Positions 52,803 to 63,439 of a stretch of 64,000 bases of DNA are shown in pieces. This DNA comes from Gracilariopsis chorda (Eukaryota > Rhodophyta > Florideophyceae > Gracilariales > Gracilariaceae). The stretch is taken from assembly GCA_003194525.1 (NCBI GenBank), contig NBIV01000069.1:1-64000 (forward strand). Direction: 5' to 3'. Under the pieces are notes generated by a model that worked only from the letters and a program-made list of their open reading frames with translations, was not told where the DNA came from and did not search any database. How positions within the stretch are numbered: position 1 is the stretch's first letter; each line of letters opens with the position of its first letter. The translations under genes and the position numbers were made by a program.

Positions 52803-55800
52803 GTGCGCGGTCTGGCGTTTATTTCACTGGTGGAGATGTTCTTAGTAGCTTTCGATTGTTTTTTAATTGTTTTCACGGAGGTACAGTACGTTTGTACCCG
52901 ATCCGAGTTTATCGATGACTATGGCACCACGTGTTTTTGGATGCACCGGTTTCGCGCGAAAATCGTCCTTAACAAAGGCCTCCTTGGCGAAGAGCTGCTA
53001 GGAACTCGGGGTTGTGTTTCTCGGCCTAGCACTTCCTGTGGGGGTGATTCTTTGTGTACCAAGTGTTTCTGGGAAGAGATGGGAGCTTCCGACCTGCAAA
53101 CCGTTAAGGTTCGGGATGTATGGAGACGTCCACCGCTGCCGAATCTCAATCCTCAAGCAGACCCCTTGGTAGTCATGCAAGTTGACGTGTCCGACGATCA
53201 CGCCACAGAAGGGAATGGGTCAGCAATTCTTCGGTTGTTTGGAGTCACTGAACAAGGAAATAGTGTTCTCTTGCGTGTTCACAGATTTTATCATTACTTC
53301 TATGTACCCGTTTTACCTGGAGTTGAGGCATCCGCTTTGAACGAGGCTCTTAATGTGGCATTGTCGAAGAAACATGAGGGCATGAGCCACAGAATTGTCG
53401 TCCATGTCCGGGTTGTGACAAAGCGCAACATAATGTACTTCGTTCCTGGGGATCCGGAGATGCAGTTCTTTAGGATTACAATTCTGAACCCGAGGTACAT
53501 GAAGGAAACTGCGTCCTTGTTACAGAGCGGAGGCCTGCGTGTAGAAACACCCGATGGATTGAAGCCCTTACCAGAACTTCTCACATTTGAATCAACTTTA
53601 GACTATGCCCTGCGTTTCATGATAGAGACGGGCCTTATGGGATGTTCGTGGCTTACCGTTCCCGCAAGCAAGTACAAATTAGTTCCCCATGGACAGCGAG
53701 AGTCTCATCTTCAAATCGAAGTTGATGTTGATGCCGATGACATCATTTCCCACAAACCAGAGGGGAAGTGGCTTACCACTGCCCCTCTTCGCCGCTTGTC
53801 TTTTGATATTGAGTGCGCTGGCCGGAAAGGAATTTTCCCAGAACCGCAACACGATAGCGTCATCCAGATTGCCAACTATGTGTGGGACCATGGGCAACCG
53901 AAACCTATCGCAAAAGTCGTGTTCACGCTCAAAAGCTGCGCTTCTATTGTAGGGGCTGATGTACTTTCGTTTGAAGATGAAAGCTCGATGCTCTCTGCTT
54001 GGAGAGAGTTTGTACGAGTTACAGACCCAGATATTCTTACTGGATACAACATCGTGAATTTCGACCTTCCTTATCTACTGGACCGCGCGAAAGAGTTAGC
54101 GGCCAACGATTTTCCTTTCCTAGGGCGATTGCGAAGGGCAAAGACGACAATGAGAAAGACTCGGATGAGTTCTTCGGCATTCGGGACACATGAGTCACGG
54201 TCGTTTTCGTTGCATGGACGAACAGTATTTGATATGTTGCAGTTGATTACTAGGGAGTATAAGCTGCGGTCTTACTCACTGAACTCGGTTTCGGCAGAGT
54301 TTCTTGGCCAGCAGAAAGAAGATGTCCATTACAGCATCATTTCAGATCTACAGAATGGTGATGAGCAGACTCGCCGGAGGTTGGCGGTATATTGTTTGAA
54401 GGATGCCCTACTGCCTGTCAAGCTCATGGATAAATTGTTGGCGTTGACGAACTACATGGAAATGTCTCGCGTAACTGGAATTCCTCTTGGATGGCTTGTT
54501 TCACGTGGCCATATGATCAAAGTAGTAAGCTTGCTACACCGCAAGAGTCATCAAGTAGACCTTCTTGTACCAGACCTTAAGAGAAACATGGGAGAAGCTG
54601 GTGCAAGTGATGGTCCACAATTTGAAGGGGCCACCGTCATCGAGCCCATGAAGGGTTACTATCGTGATCCGATAGCTACCCTTGATTTTGCGTCCTTGTA
54701 TCCTTCCATTATCATGGCTCACAACTTGTGTTACAGCACTTTGATTCGCCCACTGCATTTGTCTCATATGAACTCGAGTGATTACACGACTAGTCCAAGC
54801 GGTTCCCATTTTGTGAAGAAAACTGTCAAGAAGGGTATCCTAACAAAAATCTTAGAAGAGCTTCTTGCTGCAAGAAAAAAAGCAAAGAAGGATTTAAAAG
54901 AAGCCGAAGATCCCTTCTTGAAGTCAGTTTTGAATGGGCGCCAGCTTGCCCTGAAGATCTCCGCCAATGCCGTGTACGGGTTCACAGGGGCTTCCGTTGG
55001 TAAACTTCCTTGCATGGACATATCCGCGTCAACAACTGCGTATGGGCGTCAGATGATAGAAAGCACGAAGGCAGAAGTAGAAAAACGATATAAACATGCG
55101 ACTGTAATCTACGGGGATACGGACTCAGTCATGATCAAGTTTGGCAGTTCCACATCTTTAGAGGAGAGCATGCGTCTTGGAGAGGAAGCTGCGACGGCAA
55201 TATCTGAGGTTTTCCCGAAACCTGTTAAACTTGAATTCGAAAAGTGTTACTACCCGTACTTGCTCATTAGCAAGAAGCGGTACGCGGGCTTACTATGGAC
55301 CAACACAAAGGACTTTGACAAAATGGATTGCAAAGGAGTTGAATCGGTTCGTCGAGACAATTGTCGGCTCGTTGCTAACGTCATTTCGACGTCTCTAGAA
55401 CTTCTGTTGAAGAAGCAAGATCTGCAAAAAGCCATCGATACAGTTAAGCAAACCATATCTGACCTGCTACAGAACAAGATTGACATTTCTCTGCTGGTTG
55501 TCTCAAAAGCTCTAACCAAAACAGACTATGAAGCTAAACAAGCTCACGTCACCCTGGCGGAAAAGATGCGAAAACGGGATGCGGGTACTGCGCCTTCACT
55601 AGGTGATCGTGTTCCTTACGTCATAACACACGGTTCCAAGAACGAGCCTGCGTACTCTCGAGCAGAGGACCCTCTCTATGTCTTGGAACACAATGTGCCC
55701 ATTGATAATAGGTACTATTTGGAAAACATGCTGAGAAAACCTCTGGAACGAATCTTTGAACCAGTAATGGGAACCAAAGTGGGCTCACTTTTTGTCGGGG

Positions 55801-56150
55801 AGCATACAAGGACAGTTTCTGTGGTAACATCAAAGAAAGGAGCTTTGATGAAATTCGCTAAGATTCGGTTGAGCTGCTTGGGATGTAAATCCCCCGTTAA
55901 CGAAGGTGCGATTTGCAAGTACTGCGTACCAAAGGAAGCTGAGATATACATGAAGCATCTTGATTCCGTCACCAAACTTGAGAAGGTGTACGCGTCTTTG
56001 TGGACAGAATGTCAACGTTGCATGGGCGATGTATGCCATGACGTTTTGTGCAGCAATGGCGACTGTCCTATTTTCTACCGTCGGAGAAAAGCTCAGAAGG
56101 ATTTAGACTATGCTTCTGAGAAGTTGCAAAGGTTCGAACTTGACTGGTAG
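52803..56150 (+). CDS. POLD1: DNA polymerase delta catalytic subunit
   Basis: B-family replicative DNA polymerase; synthesises the lagging strand and proofreads, in the nucleus, as part of the Pol delta complex with PCNA. Frame of 1115 residues against 1107 in human. Exonuclease: SFDIECAGRKGIFPE (DIE at 335-337), TGYNIVNFDLPYL (about 413-425), YCLKDALLP (530-538). Polymerase: motif A DFASLYPSI (628-636), motif B KISANAVYGFTGA (718-730), motif C YGDTDS (770-775). The C-terminus has both cysteine modules: CLGC...CKYC (zinc) and CQRC...CSNGDC (iron-sulfur in relatives). Colinear with human Pol delta from about residue 100. The first 45 residues are hydrophobic and unlike any Pol delta, so the start is more likely Met47 or Met93, or there is an unseen 5' intron. 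No introns otherwise. Confidence 0.97.
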   Translation: MRGLAFISLVEMFLVAFDCFLIVFTEVQYVCTRSEFIDDYGTTCFWMHRFRAKIVLNKGLLGEELLGTRGCVSRPSTSCGGDSLCTKCFWEEMGASDLQTVKVRDVWRRPPLPNLNPQADPLVVMQVDVSDDHATEGNGSAILRLFGVTEQGNSVLLRVHRFYHYFYVPVLPGVEASALNEALNVALSKKHEGMSHRIVVHVRVVTKRNIMYFVPGDPEMQFFRITILNPRYMKETASLLQSGGLRVETPDGLKPLPELLTFESTLDYALRFMIETGLMGCSWLTVPASKYKLVPHGQRESHLQIEVDVDADDIISHKPEGKWLTTAPLRRLSFDIECAGRKGIFPEPQHDSVIQIANYVWDHGQPKPIAKVVFTLKSCASIVGADVLSFEDESSMLSAWREFVRVTDPDILTGYNIVNFDLPYLLDRAKELAANDFPFLGRLRRAKTTMRKTRMSSSAFGTHESRSFSLHGRTVFDMLQLITREYKLRSYSLNSVSAEFLGQQKEDVHYSIISDLQNGDEQTRRRLAVYCLKDALLPVKLMDKLLALTNYMEMSRVTGIPLGWLVSRGHMIKVVSLLHRKSHQVDLLVPDLKRNMGEAGASDGPQFEGATVIEPMKGYYRDPIATLDFASLYPSIIMAHNLCYSTLIRPLHLSHMNSSDYTTSPSGSHFVKKTVKKGILTKILEELLAARKKAKKDLKEAEDPFLKSVLNGRQLALKISANAVYGFTGASVGKLPCMDISASTTAYGRQMIESTKAEVEKRYKHATVIYGDTDSVMIKFGSSTSLEESMRLGEEAATAISEVFPKPVKLEFEKCYYPYLLISKKRYAGLLWTNTKDFDKMDCKGVESVRRDNCRLVANVISTSLELLLKKQDLQKAIDTVKQTISDLLQNKIDISLLVVSKALTKTDYEAKQAHVTLAEKMRKRDAGTAPSLGDRVPYVITHGSKNEPAYSRAEDPLYVLEHNVPIDNRYYLENMLRKPLERIFEPVMGTKVGSLFVGEHTRTVSVVTSKKGALMKFAKIRLSCLGCKSPVNEGAICKYCVPKEAEIYMKHLDSVTKLEKVYASLWTECQRCMGDVCHDVLCSNGDCPIFYRRRKAQKDLDYASEKLQRFELDW

Positions 56151-56298
56151 AGTATTTACAATTCGCGAACAAGTTTTTACTGGGCGATACTTGTTCATTT
56201 TTCCCTATGTTTAAGAGCTCGGAAAATCATTAGCTTCTGTGTCGTATACCAACCCTAATCGTTTGAAGCGGATCCATGTCAGATTTAAGGCTTCGTGC

Positions 56299-57933
56299 TC
56301 AAGAATTCTTCCGCAGCCAATTAATCAGTACCAAGAGAATGTCTTTCGGCTTGCGACTCTTGGTCCGTCGCTTTTCTGGAGCAGAATTCAAGTCATGTCT
56401 TTGCTCTGTTAGGGTTTGTTCTGATAATGCTTGTGAGGGCGTAGAAGATGGTGGTGGGGGACTGGCAGACAAGATCTCCATCAATTCTGGTGATTCAATA
56501 GGTAATAAGTTGTCTTCATCATCTTCAGATGCATCAAGGTTTGGTTCCCGTGTTTCTACGGGCCCGACGGCTGCTGCCGTGCTTTTGAGTCTTCTCGTCT
56601 TCACATCTTCCTGCGATGCGTCACAACTAGTATGCATAAGTGGCATCATAAAGTTCGAAACATTGGCGGTTCGGGTGAGTAGTATCTCGTACAGTGAATC
56701 TCGTACGGTATCCGGGCTACTCTGCATGTGAGAATTTTCGGCAAGTACAAGGGCCGAAAGCCCAGAGATATGCGGCGTAGCCATTGAGGTTCCATTCATC
56801 GATTCATACTCTACGGGCGACTTAATTCCAGCGCTCACAATTTCGTGGCCTGGTGCGATGAACTCCACACACGGACCGATGTTACTGTCCACTTCCAATG
56901 TGTCGCGTTTTGTGCTAGCAGCGACGGTGAAGGCTTGCTCTGCTTTTGATGGACTGAAGAAACAAGAGTTCACAGCCGCATTTCCTGCAGACACAACAAA
57001 AACGATTCCATGAGCAGAAGAAGAATACACTATCTCATCTAACGGCGTTGTCGTGAAGCCAGTCAGCGCAGAATAGCTGAGATTAACTACGAATGGTACA
57101 GAGGTGTTCTTTGCTTTTTCGGCCAAGACATGTTCAACAGCGGCTATGGTATCAGTTGCCGCACCGTTACCATTCTTATCGAAAGCTTTTATGCATGTAA
57201 TTGAAGCCTTTCGAGCCATGCCGACGTTTGCACCTCCTACAACAGCAGCGATATGAGTTCCGTGACCATGATCATCCTTTCCCGAATGAAACGCACTGCC
57301 AGGAGCTTTTTCTGTTGTTATTTCGATGTTGACAAACTCATCATGATCAGTGCGACATCCAGTGTCAATCACAAAGATGCGCACGCCTTTTCCTTGGTTC
57401 GGGTAGCAGGAGAAGTCCATGGGAAGCTTGTCGAGCGGTGAACTCTCTTCGTTAATGCGGTCTACACCCCAGTTGTACGGTACGAAACCATTTGGGAGTA
57501 CCTCTCGAGAAATTGGTTGAAACATTGCCGTTTCAGGACTGCCAGTGCCTTCGTCATGGACGCTTGAGTCGGTCGGTATGGTTGTAAGAATGGCGTCTTG
57601 GCATGAATGTCGAACACCCTCAATTTCCTTCATCCTCTCGTTTAGAAGCATAGCCGTGGTATCACTTCGAACGCAGCCACATTGAATTGTTAACATTCGC
57701 AAATTCTCATTATGGCGAACAACCTCGCAGCGTGCTGGCTTTCCCTGAAAGAGCAGAGAAGTGACGGCATTCTTAACGCGGTCTACGCAGGCAGTACCAC
57801 ATGTCTCTTTCGGCGCGAGAGTGAGGATGAAACGCTTGCGAACACGGTTTTTTGACAAAGCACTGGCGACACCTAGTATTGCCACCAGAAAAAAGGGGAG
57901 TACTCGCATGGTCAAGTGGTCTGATTGAACCAA
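56299..57933 (-). CDS. Proteinase K-type subtilisin (S8), secreted
   Basis: Serine protease of 544 residues. The N-terminus carries a signal peptide (hydrophobic VLPFFLVAILGVASA, about 11-25; Met9 is an alternative start). An inhibitor-I9-like propeptide follows (about 33-120). Catalytic Asp190 lies in FVIDTGCRTDHDEF, His224 in DDHGHGTHIA, the oxyanion Asn318 in VVSAGNA and Ser383 in NGTSMATPH, all intact. After the catalytic domain (to about 420) comes a 120-residue tail rich in Ser, Pro and acidic residues, ending in a basic stretch (EKRRTKSRKPKD) and LLVLINWLRKNS. That tail is absent from typical proteinase K. It converges with the polymerase gene, 148 bp apart. No introns. Confidence 0.93.
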   Translation of the reverse strand: MVQSDHLTMRVLPFFLVAILGVASALSKNRVRKRFILTLAPKETCGTACVDRVKNAVTSLLFQGKPARCEVVRHNENLRMLTIQCGCVRSDTTAMLLNERMKEIEGVRHSCQDAILTTIPTDSSVHDEGTGSPETAMFQPISREVLPNGFVPYNWGVDRINEESSPLDKLPMDFSCYPNQGKGVRIFVIDTGCRTDHDEFVNIEITTEKAPGSAFHSGKDDHGHGTHIAAVVGGANVGMARKASITCIKAFDKNGNGAATDTIAAVEHVLAEKAKNTSVPFVVNLSYSALTGFTTTPLDEIVYSSSAHGIVFVVSAGNAAVNSCFFSPSKAEQAFTVAASTKRDTLEVDSNIGPCVEFIAPGHEIVSAGIKSPVEYESMNGTSMATPHISGLSALVLAENSHMQSSPDTVRDSLYEILLTRTANVSNFMMPLMHTSCDASQEDVKTRRLKSTAAAVGPVETREPNLDASEDDEDNLLPIESPELMEILSASPPPPSSTPSQALSEQTLTEQRHDLNSAPEKRRTKSRKPKDILLVLINWLRKNS

Positions 57934-59249
57934 GGTGCTGAGTAATCAAAAGCGTAAGAGGACAAGCCCGTCATGTTCTTGGTATTAGATGTAGGTGGTG
58001 TGAGTATCGGTTGTTCGGACCAACTGGCCCATTGAAGGTACTGGCAGTCGGGACAAATACTCAAGAAGTGGTATAGCCTTGCAGCAGAAGACTACATGAC
58101 TATGTTCAAACGTTCTGTATAATGGCATCGGTTGAAGTAAGTACAGAAGCAATGCTAAGAAGATGATGCTCCAGTTCTAAAACGGTTCGGAGACACGTAC
58201 AGGCCCGACGACAAGGACACACAAGAGACCATCTGTATCACTAAAAGCCAAGGACAAGACATTGCACTGAATACTTCAGCAAAAGAAAACACCAGTATGA
58301 ATTTGCAGGCCCAGACTGTGACCGTCTGCCCTGCATTATGATATGGTACGCTTTTCTTCTTTACTGTGGGTCCTTTATGTCTGATTACAACATAGGGGTA
58401 AAACATATATGGTTAAAGGTACGCTTTTGTTCTTTCGTGGAATGGAACGAGCTATACTCGGCTTCATACTGGGGCGCAATGAGCGCAAAAGGCACGATGA
58501 TGTTGTTAGCGGGTACACATATGCTGAGTTTTCCGTCAGCACAAGCATTCTTCTTCTTCTTCTTTATGGGCGCACATTGTCTAATTGCGACGCTGTGGTA
58601 TAGCTTATCATAATTCCTTCTCAATCTCTCAACAACTAAGGTTAACCGCTAGCTACTCCTCGTGAATGACAAGTTCTCTCTCTCCGTTACACCAGTCTTA
58701 ACTTCCGACTCAAAATATTGTTGATGGCTGTTGCTTGCTCCCACCCTGCAGCAGCCGTGTTACGCTCACCAACTGGTATTCCAAGACGTAGTAGAATGGT
58801 ACAAAACTTCTTCGGGGAGACCCGAATGTATAATCCATTTCGTTCTGGCACCTTTCACCTCTTCCAGACTTTGCTCTGCTAATCCTTCCTCAACTCGAGA
58901 GAACGCCAGGTAAGGGGTCGTGCCGGAAATCGACAAGAAGGGATGTACGATGTGTTCATCGACCTTTGATACCACATCAGCTTCGTTATCATGAAGAAAC
59001 GGTGCATGCATTTAAGTACTATCTTGTGTACGAGGAAGCTGACTCAATCGAGTGTTCTAACGGACGCATTCATCAATCGATGAACATTTGAAAAATACAT
59101 ACGACTGCCACACCTGTGGTACATTTTGATCGCATAGGGATCTCATATGACACAAGGATAACATGTACTAAGATAGGGGGTCTTCATGATATTAGGAATC
59201 AGACATTTTCACGGTCGTTTACAAAGCTGCTCACATGTTAATGTCTATT
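57934..59249. other. Intergenic stretch upstream of the subtilase
   Basis: No convincing gene. Short frames (for example 58338-58613 plus) lack motifs and overlap opposite-strand frames. A (CTT)n run lies near 58548-58565. The subtilase promoter should lie just right of 57933. Confidence 0.55.
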
Positions 59250-59252
59250 GTC

Positions 59253-60750
59253 TTATATCTCGTGTAAGAAAGTCGCTACAAGTAAATTCTTCAACCTTTG
59301 CTTCTCTCTCGGTTCCAAACGGGGTCTTATGTTGCGCTTCACGGCGCACTCGAACGTCTTTATTACGTCCAGAAGAATAAACTTCGTCCAAGCAATTTCA
59401 CACAATCCTTCCACATCAACATCCATGCCGAGCTCCTCTAATACGTCGGAATAAGATCTTATATCGGTTTCCACCCGCAGCGGCTGATGAAGTTGTTCTT
59501 TCCAAGAATGACGTCAAACGCTGGAAAGTCGATCTTCGCGTCTCCCCAATCGCAGAAAATGTACGCGTCTTCGGCTTCAGCTTCCCTTTTTCTGATGATA
59601 TCCCTATAATGAACGCCTCCATTTATCTACGACAATGGATAGCGCCCTTCTTCATGAACCTTTTTTGATGAAGTTAAACAGCTTCTGTACGTGAGTGTGT
59701 AGTGTATCCTCCCCCTTTTCCGTTATGGATGAGAAGTACTCGAATGCAAGCAAGCTTTGTTGAATATCATCATCATCAGACATCGTTCTTGCTCTGGATA
59801 GAAGCGACTCAACCGACTCGCACGGAACACCAGCTCCTATCAGTTCTTTGGTGTGCCGAGTAGACTCCACATGCAACCTTGCTAGCAACGGCGAAATATG
59901 CTTGAAATCTGAAAGCGAGAATTCGTCCTCCAATGATTCCCCATAGTCCCCCGCCAACATCCATCCTTCTGCCTCATTTACAAAATAGGCATTCGAACAA
60001 GATATGGTACATAATTAGCAATCTTTGACGTCACCTTTCCTTCTAGGCAGTTGCTGCCATTCAAGTACACTCTTCCTTTGTTCCTATTAATGCGGAGCAA
60101 AGTAGAATTTGACGAGCACCTGAAATGTTCAAAAACGACCCGTCACAACATAACCTAAGGTTTCGAGTTCTAGTACGGCTTCATTAGTGGTGCTCTTGTG
60201 CCAGCGTGGGATTTATTATGTACGCACCTTCCCACTTATTTCTCTCCAAAGTGTCACCAGGTGAGAGTAAACGCATGCTTCGCCAGCCCAAGGAGCGTCG
60301 TCCTCCTGTATCAATTCGGAAACTTCCTGAATCTCCATCCATCTGTATTCTTTGGAAATTGGAGGTGCCGGGTTTTCGGGATAGTTTTCTGTGGGAGCAA
60401 GAGAATAAGTGCAGTGGAATAAAGCGTTGAAAGGGCCTGGAAGAGCCATGCGATATGCCTCGGTAATTGAAGAGTACAAACATCAAATCCCACTTCGTGC
60501 CACATATTTTTGCAGAGCTGTTCTGAAAGCATTCGCTCATTAGCTGAGGTTCGTGAGGTACCGGGACAATGTATTTCTGGAAACCTAAATGATCTCGGCG
60601 ATGAACTAGAACCTTAGAGTACCGGGCATCAGTGAAAAGAGCTAAGTATGTGATGGGCTCGCGCTCAGGCGGGCATACGCGCTTGGAATCCGTTCTATAT
60701 GGATAATCTGTAGTTCTACTGGTAGCGCAAATTTGAAGATTGTGAGTCAT
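59253..60750 (-). pseudogene. Decayed Nudix-like plus phosphotransferase-like gene
   Basis: Runs of coding sequence on the minus strand, in order but in changing frames. 60750-60550: EPITYLALFTDARYSKVLVHRRDHLGFQ. 60540-60490: MLSEQLCKNMWHEVGFDV, Nudix-like in placement. 60479-60230: KEYRWMEIQEVSELIQ, ending before GTGCGT. An intron of 108 nt (60227-60120, GTGCGT...TTTCAG) is likely. Then GRVYLNGSNCLEGKV (about 60070). 59960-59652: FKHISPLLARLHVESTRH, typical of aminoglycoside-phosphotransferase/choline-kinase folds. About 59590: FCDWGDAKIDFPAFD, like the DWG/DxD part of that fold. 59474-59253: a helical tail. I count about six single-base frame changes or stops, so it is a host pseudogene, unless the assembly has errors here. 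The family call is tentative. Confidence 0.55.
60120..60227 (-). other. Probable spliceosomal intron in the decayed gene
   Basis: Starts GTGCGTACAT and ends GAACATTTCAG on the minus strand, 108 nt, separating two coding-like segments. It is one of only two introns I can argue for in the window. Confidence 0.5.
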
Positions 60751-60888
60751 CCATCTTGCGGACTAAGCGAGAGCGGGTGGCGGATAGTGCATCTGGGGTA
60801 GGTGAGCTAGCGACAAGGGGAGAAGGAACGCCAAACAGGATTGAAAGCGCTTAGAACGGGGAAGGGCGTCTGGTCATCGGAGTGTGAG

Positions 60889-61119
60889 ACGAGAGTGGCG
60901 GAGAGACGGTAGTAAAGTTTAAGTGGCGGAGAGACGGTAGTAAAGTTTAAGTAGCGGAGAGATGGTAGTTTAAGTTCAAGTGGCGGAGAGACGGTAGTAT
61001 AAGTTCAAGTGGCGGAGAGACGGTAGTATAAGTTCAAGTGGCGGAGAGACGGTAGTATAAGTTCAAGTGGCGGAGAGACGGTGGTAAACTTTGCTACCGT
61101 CTCGCCGCCACTCTCGTTT
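60889..61119. repeat. Foldback element with internal 28-30-bp tandem repeats
   Basis: Terminal inverted arms (about 60889-60920 and 61088-61119, two mismatches over 32 bp, outer bases ACGAGAGTGGCGG) enclose about six more copies of a GGCGGAGAGACGGTAGTA unit spaced 28-30 bp. It lies between the decayed gene and GatA. It looks like a MITE or foldback whose arm has been duplicated in tandem. Confidence 0.85.
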
Positions 61120-61650
61120 TGTTTACTAAGTAAACAAGGCTATCATGGGTGGATGCGTCTTCTCGATTGGGGTTGACACGTTAACTCTCAACTTGAGACA
61201 TGAAACAATCTGAGCGCAACGATGACCACTGCGTACACGCAGCAAGGTGGCCAGGCACCAGGGCCGATTACATTCTCTTTGCTGCGCAGGATGAACCGGA
61301 CATGGAGCGATCTGGGTAACCCTTAGCTCACACACGTTTAGCGTGCGGCTGGTCACCAACTGCTCCGGATGCACAGTGTGCAGTGCACACTGTGCACTGC
61401 GCACTGTGCAGTTGCATTGCACACTACTGTTCCCAGCGATTTCCCACGCGTCGAATATGTGATCTCAACTTGACCATCAACCGCTTGACATGTTGAGAAT
61501 CTCGAACAACCAACCACCTCCGTTTTCAAGAGTTGCTACACTCCTTTTCTGGTGAGCACGAAGTCCACTCCCGGATGCTTCTTCTCTTCCAAGAACTTTT
61601 TATTCTTTCAAGATCCATCTCGTGTGTATCAATAGAATTATTGCCTTAAG
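61120..61650. other. Upstream region of the GatA gene
   Basis: Holds a small inverted repeat (TTGTTTAC TAA GTAAACAA, about 61124-61142) and a stretch of overlapping GTGCAC/CACTGTGCA palindromes at 61368-61424. The GatA promoter is expected here. No TATA box could be assigned with confidence. Confidence 0.5.
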
Positions 61651-63261
61651 ATGTCTATGCCCATCACATGCTTCGTTACGTCAACAAACTCCATCTCTCG
61701 ATTCCTATCCAGACCCAGTCTCATTTCAAGACAAAAGTTGCGTTGCTGTCGTTCTCTACGCACAACTCCGCGATCATCAGCTTCTCGTCCTATTAACGAG
61801 ATAGTCCAATCGATTCGCTCTCGCGAAACATCAGCATCAAGGCTCTTGGACGGTGCCTTATCGCGGATTGAGGAGATTGATCCTCACGTGAATGCTTATC
61901 TTTCTGTGGACGTTGAAGACGCACAATCTCAAGCCAGGAGAATTGATGAACAAATAGCACGAGGGAAAGATCCAGGACCATTGGCTGGCATTCCAATATC
62001 TATAAAGGACAACATTTCCACAAAAGGCCAACCCACCACTGCGGCAAGTCGCATACTTGACGGCTTCACTCCAGCGTATAATGCTACTGCAGTACAAAGG
62101 CTTATCGATTCTGGAGCAGTCATTCTAGGCAAGACCAATCTCGATGAGTTTGGCATGGGAGGTTCAACAGAGTACTCGGCGTTCACAGAAACTCGAAATC
62201 CATGGGATCTTTCTCGTGTCCCTGGGGGCTCTTCAGGAGGATCTGCCGCTGCTGTTGCCACCGGGATGTGTATGGCTGCCTTGGGGACGGATACAGGGGG
62301 AAGCATCAGACAACCAGCTTCCTTTTGCGGAATCACTGGCTTCAAACCGTCATATGGCCGTATAAGCCGCCATGGCCTTCTGGCGTACGCTTCTTCCCTT
62401 GATACGATTGGGCCGCTTTGTAGAAGTGCTGAAGATGCTGCGCTCCTGATGCAGGTCATGGCAGGCGCAGATGGCATGGATTCTACAGCTAGCAAATCAC
62501 CCGTGCCTACTTTTTCTGCATATCTGGAAGGCGATCTGTCAGGTCTTCGGTTTGGAGTTGTCGAAGAATCTTTAGCTTCTGAAGTAGACACTGAAGTATC
62601 TAATGCCGTTCAGAATGCGACTGACGTTCTGAAAAGCCTTGGGGCTGATGTTCAAACAGTATCCCTGCCATTCCTATCTCATGTAACCGCGGCGTATTAT
62701 GTCATAGCCTACTCTGAAGCTTCAGCTAACCTTGCAAGGTACGACGGAGTGCGATACGGTACGCGTGCTGTCGATGCTCAGAACTCATCGGACATGTACG
62801 CACAGTCTCGTGCGGCCGGCTTTGGAGGAGAGGTGAAGCGGCGTCTTATGGCAGGTACATACGCTCTTTCAAGTGGATATTACGATGCCTACTACCTCAA
62901 GGCTCAGCGTGTAAGAGCTGCTCTTACGAACGACATAAAGAAGGCTTTTGCAGCAGGTTTCGATGCCTTGATCACTCCCGTTGCAGCGACTCCAGCGTTT
63001 AAATTAGGAGAAAAGTTGCATGACCCAGTTTTGATGATGCTCGGTGATACATTTACCATCCCAGCGAACTTGAGTGGTCTTCCCGCCGTAAGTTTACCCT
63101 GCGGAAAAACCGAATCAAACTTGCCAATCGGATTCCAGGTTATCGGCGAGTACATGAAGGATGAGGTTGTTCTCAAGATAGGGCATGCCTATCAACAAGC
63201 TACTTTATATCATGAGATGGTGCCTCGCGCAGTCGAAGCCAGTGTGGCATTATCCGTGTAA
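61651..63261 (+). CDS. gatA: Glutamyl-tRNA(Gln) amidotransferase subunit A, organellar
   Basis: Amidase subunit of GatCAB, which converts Glu-tRNA(Gln) to Gln-tRNA(Gln) using glutamine-derived ammonia; in algae and plants it works in plastids and mitochondria. 536 residues. The first 45 are rich in Arg, Ser and Thr with almost no acids, a transit-peptide pattern. The Ser-cis-Ser-Lys catalytic triad is intact: Lys119 in PISIKDNIS, Ser194 in PGGSSGGSA, Ser218 in GTDTGGSIR. Each is exactly 40 residues beyond the bacterial numbering (79, 154, 178). Full length to the C-terminus (LPIGFQVIGEYMKDEVVLKI). No introns. A cyanobacterium-like origin is suspected but not tested. It converges with the next gene, about 180 bp apart. 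Confidence 0.97.
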   Translation: MSMPITCFVTSTNSISRFLSRPSLISRQKLRCCRSLRTTPRSSASRPINEIVQSIRSRETSASRLLDGALSRIEEIDPHVNAYLSVDVEDAQSQARRIDEQIARGKDPGPLAGIPISIKDNISTKGQPTTAASRILDGFTPAYNATAVQRLIDSGAVILGKTNLDEFGMGGSTEYSAFTETRNPWDLSRVPGGSSGGSAAAVATGMCMAALGTDTGGSIRQPASFCGITGFKPSYGRISRHGLLAYASSLDTIGPLCRSAEDAALLMQVMAGADGMDSTASKSPVPTFSAYLEGDLSGLRFGVVEESLASEVDTEVSNAVQNATDVLKSLGADVQTVSLPFLSHVTAAYYVIAYSEASANLARYDGVRYGTRAVDAQNSSDMYAQSRAAGFGGEVKRRLMAGTYALSSGYYDAYYLKAQRVRAALTNDIKKAFAAGFDALITPVAATPAFKLGEKLHDPVLMMLGDTFTIPANLSGLPAVSLPCGKTESNLPIGFQVIGEYMKDEVVLKIGHAYQQATLYHEMVPRAVEASVALSV

Positions 63262-63439
63262 GTTATTCACACTCGTGACTGGGAGCCAGTACAAAGGGTA
63301 CTGAATCATCATGAATTTCTTTGTTATAGTGCAGATAACCTTTGCAGTGGAATATAAACCCATCAGTGTACAATAGAGCAAAAGAAGAGAGATTCTGTCA
63401 CAATATGCAATTTCTTCGTATCCCTCCAGAGAAGCCACT

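Noticed and set aside
58338-58913. Small frames right of the subtilase
   Set aside because: Short, no motifs, overlapping frames on both strands, one containing a (CTT)n run.
61368-61424. Alternating GTGCAC palindromes as a CRISPR or tRNA gene
   Set aside because: Units are too short and irregular, with no spacers and no cloverleaf.
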